NCBI GenBank assembly: GCA_934457235.1
Contig: CAKSHT010000080.1
Span: 1 to 10,347, forward strand
Length of the DNA: 10,347 nucleotides
Direction: 5' to 3'
Origin: an uncultured Oscillospiraceae bacterium
Lineage (GTDB): Bacteria; Bacillota; Clostridia; Oscillospirales; Ruminococcaceae
Below are positions 6,955 through 10,347 of the stretch, piece after piece. Each line of letters starts with the position of its first letter. Within the stretch, counting starts at the first letter, position 1. The translations under genes were made by a program, and so were the position numbers. The notes under the pieces were generated by a model. That model did not search any database. It was not told where the DNA came from and saw only the letters and a program-made list of their open reading frames with translations.

Positions 6955-9900
6955 ATGATGGTGAAAAAGCTTGTAATGTCTGCATTCGGACCGTATTCCG
7001 GGCAGGAAACGATAGACTTCACGCAATTCAGCGGGCAGGTGTTTCTGATCGGCGGAGACACCGGCGCCGGAAAGACTACGATATTTGACGCGATATGCTT
7101 CGCGCTGTACGGCGGCGGAAGCGGTACCCTCCGCAAGGACGGCGCAACCCTCCGCAACCAGGACGCCGGGAAAAAGGCCAAGAGCTTTGCCGAGTTGACA
7201 TTCACAGCTTCGGACGGCAGGGAATACACCGTCCACCGCGACACTGCGGAGCTGAAAAAGCCCGGCGCTTCCTCCACGTCCGTCCCCACGGACAGCGTGC
7301 GGCTGATGGACGAAAACGGCGCTGTACTGGTCAAAGGCTCACGGAAGGTCACCGACATGGTGTCGCAGCTCACCGGATTTGACCGGGACGCGTTCCTGCG
7401 GGTCTCCGTACTTCCGCAGGGCGAGTTCGACAAGTTTCTCACCGCCGACAGCCGCACACGCCGCGACACGCTCCGTCGTATATTCGGAACTCAGCTGTAC
7501 GAAAGCTATGCAAAGATAGTCCAGAAGTGGCAGAAAACCACCGACGACGAACTTTCCTCAGTCAACACCGCATACGGGCTGTTGCTGGAGCGCTACTTTC
7601 CATCGGACGGAGCGCCGCACAGTATTTCAAGCGCAGAGGAGTATATCCCGCAGCTTGAAGAAATGCTGAACTCCAGCCGCGGCCGTAAGCAGGAAGCCGC
7701 TGCGGAATGCGAGCGCATCTCACAGGAGCTGCTCCAGAACAACTCACTGAAAAGCGCCGCCGAAAAAGCAAATTCCGCGATATCCGAATGGAAAAAAGCA
7801 CTCTCCGGGAAACAATCCCTTGACGAAAGAAAGCAGGAATTCTCCGAAAAGGAAGCGCTTCTGAAACGCCAGAAGCTTGCTCTGGAAGCGAAGCCCGCGC
7901 TTGATAAGCAGGCAAGCTCCGCCGAAAAACTCTCGGCTGCGCAGACGCGGCTGAACTCCGCAAAAACGCAGGAAAAGCAGGCGCAGGACACTCTCACCGC
8001 CGCTCAGCAAAAGCGCACCGAAGCCCATGCACTTACTCCGGAACGTGAAAAAGCAATCGGAGAGCTGCCGACGCTTGAAGCGCTGCTGATAAAATGCGAG
8101 GAAGCCGTCCGGGCACTGGAGCGCTGCCGCGAAACCCAGAAGCAGATCGAAACCAAACAGCATGAGCTCACTAAAAATGCGGCCTCCGCGGAGCTTTGCG
8201 AAAAGGACAGGAAAAAGCTTACAGACGAAATTAGCGCCGCTGGTATTCTTGCCGCAGGCTACGCCGGAGCGCTGGCGGAATTCAACGAGCTTACAGAGAA
8301 GATAGCCCGCGCCGAAGCACTCTCAGCCGAGCTTGAAAAGCTTGCGCAGCTGCAAAGGAAGCACGACCGTGCCGCCGCAGAATGCGAAAAATCTGCGGAA
8401 GCCTGCGACAGAGCGGAGCTTGAAAACGCGCAGCTCCATAACCGATATTATGCAGCGGAAGCCGCACGTATCGCGCGGAAGCTGAAAACCGGCGTTCCCT
8501 GCCCGGTCTGCGGTTCCACGGAACACCCCTGCCCAGCGGAGTGGACTGACGATATACCCACCACCGAGCAGCTTGACAGCGCGGAAGAGACCGCCGGGAA
8601 ACTCCGGACTGAAAGATCCTCCGCCGAGAAAAAGCTCGCGGAAATATCCGGCTTCCTGAGTTCCCAGAACACCAGCACCTTCCGGGAGTTTGCAGTAATA
8701 ATGGGCGAAGATATGCCGGAAAAATCTGCTGCGGAAGCAGTAAACACGCACCTTGAAGCCCTCCGCAGCACAACGGTTGAAAAACAAGCCGCCCTGGAAC
8801 GCTGCTCCGACGCCGAAAAGAACCTGCCGGAACTGCGCCGCAGACTTGAAAAGCAGGAGCAGAACATCGCTTCCCTGGCTGACAAAAAGGAACTTCTAAC
8901 AGCAGAGTTGTCCCGGCTGAACAGCGAATACTCCGCACTGAAAGCCGCCGCTGACGAAAAGCAGTCCGGGCTTGAGGGAAGAACGCCGGAAATGCTCGCC
9001 GAAGAAATATCCGCGAAAAAGGCTCTGATAAAGCACGTAACTGACCTCCAGAACGAAGCCAACAAATGTCTCGCCGACGCTGAGAAATCCGCCGCTGCCG
9101 CCGTCACAAGCGTATCTGAGCTTACTGCGGCGCTCTCAGAATATTCTGCGGAACTTGCCGAAGCTGACGGCACCCTCGTCCGGGAACTTACTCGCTGTGG
9201 CTTTGCAGACCCGGAGGCGCTGAAAAAATACATCGTCACCCGCGAAGAGCTTTCGGCGCTTGAACATGATATCCAGACCTACAGCGAAGCCGTTACGGAA
9301 GCCCGCACAAGGCTCTCGGAATGCGAAAAGCGCCTGCCGGAGAACACAGAACCACAGCCGCTTGAACAGTTCGCAGAAACTGAACAGCGCCTTTCCGCCG
9401 AACAGAAATACAAGCAGGAGGAGCTTGCGAAGTCCAGTACCGAAATTTCCGGGCTTGAACATACGCTTGATGAGATAAAAAAACGCTTTGAGGAAAGCCG
9501 CAGCATAGCTTCCCGTCAACAGACACTCCGGGAACTGAACCGTGTGATTAATGGCAGCGGCGAGGAGCGTATCTCGTTTGAAGCGTTCATACAGATGCGC
9601 ATGTTCCGCGGAGTACTGGAGGAAGCCAATCAGCGTCTATGCGTGATGTCCGGCGGAAGATACCGCTTCGCACTGCGTACGCAGAACGTCCGCGCAAACG
9701 CCGTGGAGGGACTTGATATCGACATAATCGACTATAATTCCGGCAGCGAGGCACGCCGCGACGTCGCTACGCTCTCCGGCGGAGAACGTTTCCTGGCGAG
9801 CTTTGCGCTGGCGACCGGTCTTTCGGACTACACCTTGCGGCAGGGAGCAGGGCGCCGCTCGGATATGCTCTTCATTGACGAGGGCTTCAGTTCACTGGAT

Positions 9901-10068
9901 TCCGACACGTTCAGCCTTGCGTTTGAGGTAATTGAGAAGCTCCGCGCGCAGAACCGCATGGTAGGCATTGTAACGCACGTTGCGGAGATACAGGAATACT
10001 TCAAGGACAGACAGATATACGTCCATAAGAAAAAGACTGGCAGTACGATAACCACAGTCTGCCGCTGA
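6955..10068 (+). CDS. sbcC: Exonuclease subunit SbcC (Rad50 homologue, SMC-like ATPase)
   Basis: This is the ATPase half of SbcCD; ATP binding clamps the complex on DNA and gates the SbcD nuclease. The 1037-residue length is normal. The N-terminal lobe has Walker A GDTGAGKT (residues 34-41) and a Q-loop at Q155 in VLPQGEF. Two long coiled-coil arms, rich in Glu, Lys, Ala and Gln, flank a zinc hook CPVC (C516 and C519), which joins two complexes by metal binding. The C-terminal lobe has the ABC signature LSGGER (residues 940-945), Walker B LFIDE (972-976) and D-loop SSLD (979-982). AGAGGA at 6942-6947, inside the end of sbcD, sits 7 bases before the chosen ATG; the adjacent ATG at 6958 is the alternative start. 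The Ala/Ser/Glu codon bias of the arms creates many long antisense open frames that are not genes. Confidence 0.96.
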   Translation: MMVKKLVMSAFGPYSGQETIDFTQFSGQVFLIGGDTGAGKTTIFDAICFALYGGGSGTLRKDGATLRNQDAGKKAKSFAELTFTASDGREYTVHRDTAELKKPGASSTSVPTDSVRLMDENGAVLVKGSRKVTDMVSQLTGFDRDAFLRVSVLPQGEFDKFLTADSRTRRDTLRRIFGTQLYESYAKIVQKWQKTTDDELSSVNTAYGLLLERYFPSDGAPHSISSAEEYIPQLEEMLNSSRGRKQEAAAECERISQELLQNNSLKSAAEKANSAISEWKKALSGKQSLDERKQEFSEKEALLKRQKLALEAKPALDKQASSAEKLSAAQTRLNSAKTQEKQAQDTLTAAQQKRTEAHALTPEREKAIGELPTLEALLIKCEEAVRALERCRETQKQIETKQHELTKNAASAELCEKDRKKLTDEISAAGILAAGYAGALAEFNELTEKIARAEALSAELEKLAQLQRKHDRAAAECEKSAEACDRAELENAQLHNRYYAAEAARIARKLKTGVPCPVCGSTEHPCPAEWTDDIPTTEQLDSAEETAGKLRTERSSAEKKLAEISGFLSSQNTSTFREFAVIMGEDMPEKSAAEAVNTHLEALRSTTVEKQAALERCSDAEKNLPELRRRLEKQEQNIASLADKKELLTAELSRLNSEYSALKAAADEKQSGLEGRTPEMLAEEISAKKALIKHVTDLQNEANKCLADAEKSAAAAVTSVSELTAALSEYSAELAEADGTLVRELTRCGFADPEALKKYIVTREELSALEHDIQTYSEAVTEARTRLSECEKRLPENTEPQPLEQFAETEQRLSAEQKYKQEELAKSSTEISGLEHTLDEIKKRFEESRSIASRQQTLRELNRVINGSGEERISFEAFIQMRMFRGVLEEANQRLCVMSGGRYRFALRTQNVRANAVEGLDIDIIDYNSGSEARRDVATLSGGERFLASFALATGLSDYTLRQGAGRRSDMLFIDEGFSSLDSDTFSLAFEVIEKLRAQNRMVGIVTHVAEIQEYFKDRQIYVHKKKTGSTITTVCR

Positions 10069-10074
10069 CCAAGA

Positions 10075-10103
10075 CTCCGGGGTGCGACCGCCCCGGAGAT
10101 TTT
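10075..10103 (+). terminator. Intrinsic terminator after sbcC
   Basis: CTCCGGGG (10075-10082) pairs perfectly with CCCCGGAG (10091-10098) around an 8-base loop that can add a G-T and a G-C pair. ATTTT follows. It lies six bases behind the sbcC stop and probably ends the sbcDC transcript, although the T-tract is short. Confidence 0.8.
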
Positions 10104-10157
10104 CCGTCATATATAGTGAAAATCATCTGAAAACGCCGGATTAACATTATATGGTGC

Positions 10158-10187
10158 TTGACAGAATATGGCGTGATGTTGTATAAT
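10158..10187 (+). promoter_or_regulatory. Sigma-A-type promoter for the last gene
   Basis: Perfect -35 TTGACA (10158-10163) and -10 TATAAT (10182-10187) boxes are separated by 18 bases. Transcription would start near 10194, giving a leader of about 50 bases before the ATG at 10246. Both hexamers match consensus, so basal strength is likely high. Confidence 0.85.
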
Positions 10188-10245
10188 AATAAGGAGCAAT
10201 GCCGTATATGCGGCGGATAATGACGAAAATCAAGAGGGAATTATC
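10188..10245 (+). promoter_or_regulatory. Leader with small hairpin and ribosome-binding site
   Basis: A short hairpin pairs GCCG (10201-10204) with CGGC (10211-10214), extendable by one wobble. AGAGGGA at 10234-10239 lies six bases before the ATG at 10246 and is the likely ribosome site. AAGGAG at 10191-10196 is at the transcription start and does not serve this ATG. No riboswitch is recognisable. Confidence 0.5.
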
Positions 10246-10347
10246 ATGGGGAAAATCAAAACGAAAGGAATAGCACGCAGAGCCTGCGCAGTTCTTACAG
10301 CACTGTGTACAGCGGCGATACCAATGATAAGCAGCGGAGTATACGCC
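10246..10347 (+). CDS. Secreted protein of unknown function, N-terminal signal peptide only (cut by window end)
   Basis: The frame stays open from the ATG at 10246 to the window edge and gives 34 residues. They form a classic Sec signal peptide: a basic n-region (MGKIKTKGIARR), a hydrophobic core (residues 13-26), and a c-region ending SSGVYA, where cleavage after VYA is plausible. There is no lipobox cysteine. A near-perfect promoter and a good ribosome site support the start. The mature protein lies outside the window, so its function cannot be named. Another extracellular enzyme or a cell-wall protein would fit the neighbourhood, but that is only a guess. Confidence 0.85.
   Translation, partial: MGKIKTKGIARRACAVLTALCTAAIPMISSGVYA

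Noticed and set aside
6271..7236. Long antisense open frame (321 codons) across the sbcD/sbcC junction, and similar antisense frames inside sbcC
   Set aside because: They lie opposite well-supported genes with intact catalytic motifs, lack credible ribosome sites, have low-complexity compositions typical of mirrored codon bias, and match no family I recognise.
5791..10068. sbcDC as part of a phage-defence or anti-plasmid system
   Set aside because: Both proteins have the ordinary length and motif set of housekeeping SbcCD, and no defence-associated partner genes are adjacent.
10199..10273. Possible 24-codon leader peptide (ATG at 10199 or in-frame ATG at 10208) overlapping the last gene's start
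   Set aside because: AAGGAG at 10191-10196 is only two bases from the first ATG and coincides with the predicted transcription start, and the peptide has no recognisable attenuation features.
1..10347. CRISPR arrays, tRNA or rRNA genes, insertion sequences, integration sites
   Set aside because: No regularly spaced repeats, cloverleaf-like stretches, transposase or integrase motifs, or attachment-site duplications were visible on either strand.

Overview
The window looks like chromosomal DNA of a Gram-positive, fibre-degrading gut or rumen Clostridium relative, most likely Ruminococcus or a close neighbour (inference). The grounds are the GH5 cellulases of the type common in ruminococci, lipobox-anchored binding proteins, strong GGAGG ribosome sites, sigma-A-like promoters and a base composition near or slightly above 50% GC by eye. 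All recognised genes are on the + strand and coding density is high.

Region 1 (2-3038) is the distal part of a polyamine ABC transporter operon, potABCD. The last 42 codons of the ATPase potA overlap potB, which is followed by potC and potD with gaps or overlaps of only a few bases. PotA energises import, PotB and PotC form the membrane channel, and PotD captures spermidine or putrescine outside the cell. PotD is unusual in having both an N-terminal lipobox and a C-terminal transmembrane helix.

Region 2 (3039-3311) is a 273-base intergenic stretch. It holds a cluster of inverted repeats, a textbook intrinsic terminator, and a near-consensus promoter (TTGACG, 17 bases, TATAAT) with a short 5' UTR hairpin in front of the next gene.

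Region 3 (3312-5735) carries two tandem paralogous GH5 (probably subfamily 4) endoglucanases, 18 bases apart. The first is a predicted surface lipoprotein; the second has a weak, non-lipoprotein signal peptide. Neither has a dockerin or a recognisable carbohydrate-binding module. The pair probably cuts beta-1,4-glucans near the cell surface and in the surroundings.

Region 4 (5791-10068) encodes SbcD and SbcC, the bacterial Mre11-Rad50-type nuclease/ATPase that processes hairpins and double-strand breaks. The hairpin between the second cellulase and sbcD has no T-tract, so read-through is possible. An intrinsic terminator follows sbcC.

Region 5 (10069-10347) holds that terminator, a second near-perfect promoter (TTGACA, 18 bases, TATAAT), a short leader, and the first 34 codons of a secreted protein cut off by the window edge.

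Most of the window is recognisable. I see no CRISPR array, mobile element, tRNA, rRNA or clearly new system. The items most worth a second look are the doubly anchored PotD, the competing hairpins behind it, and the diverged cellulase pair.
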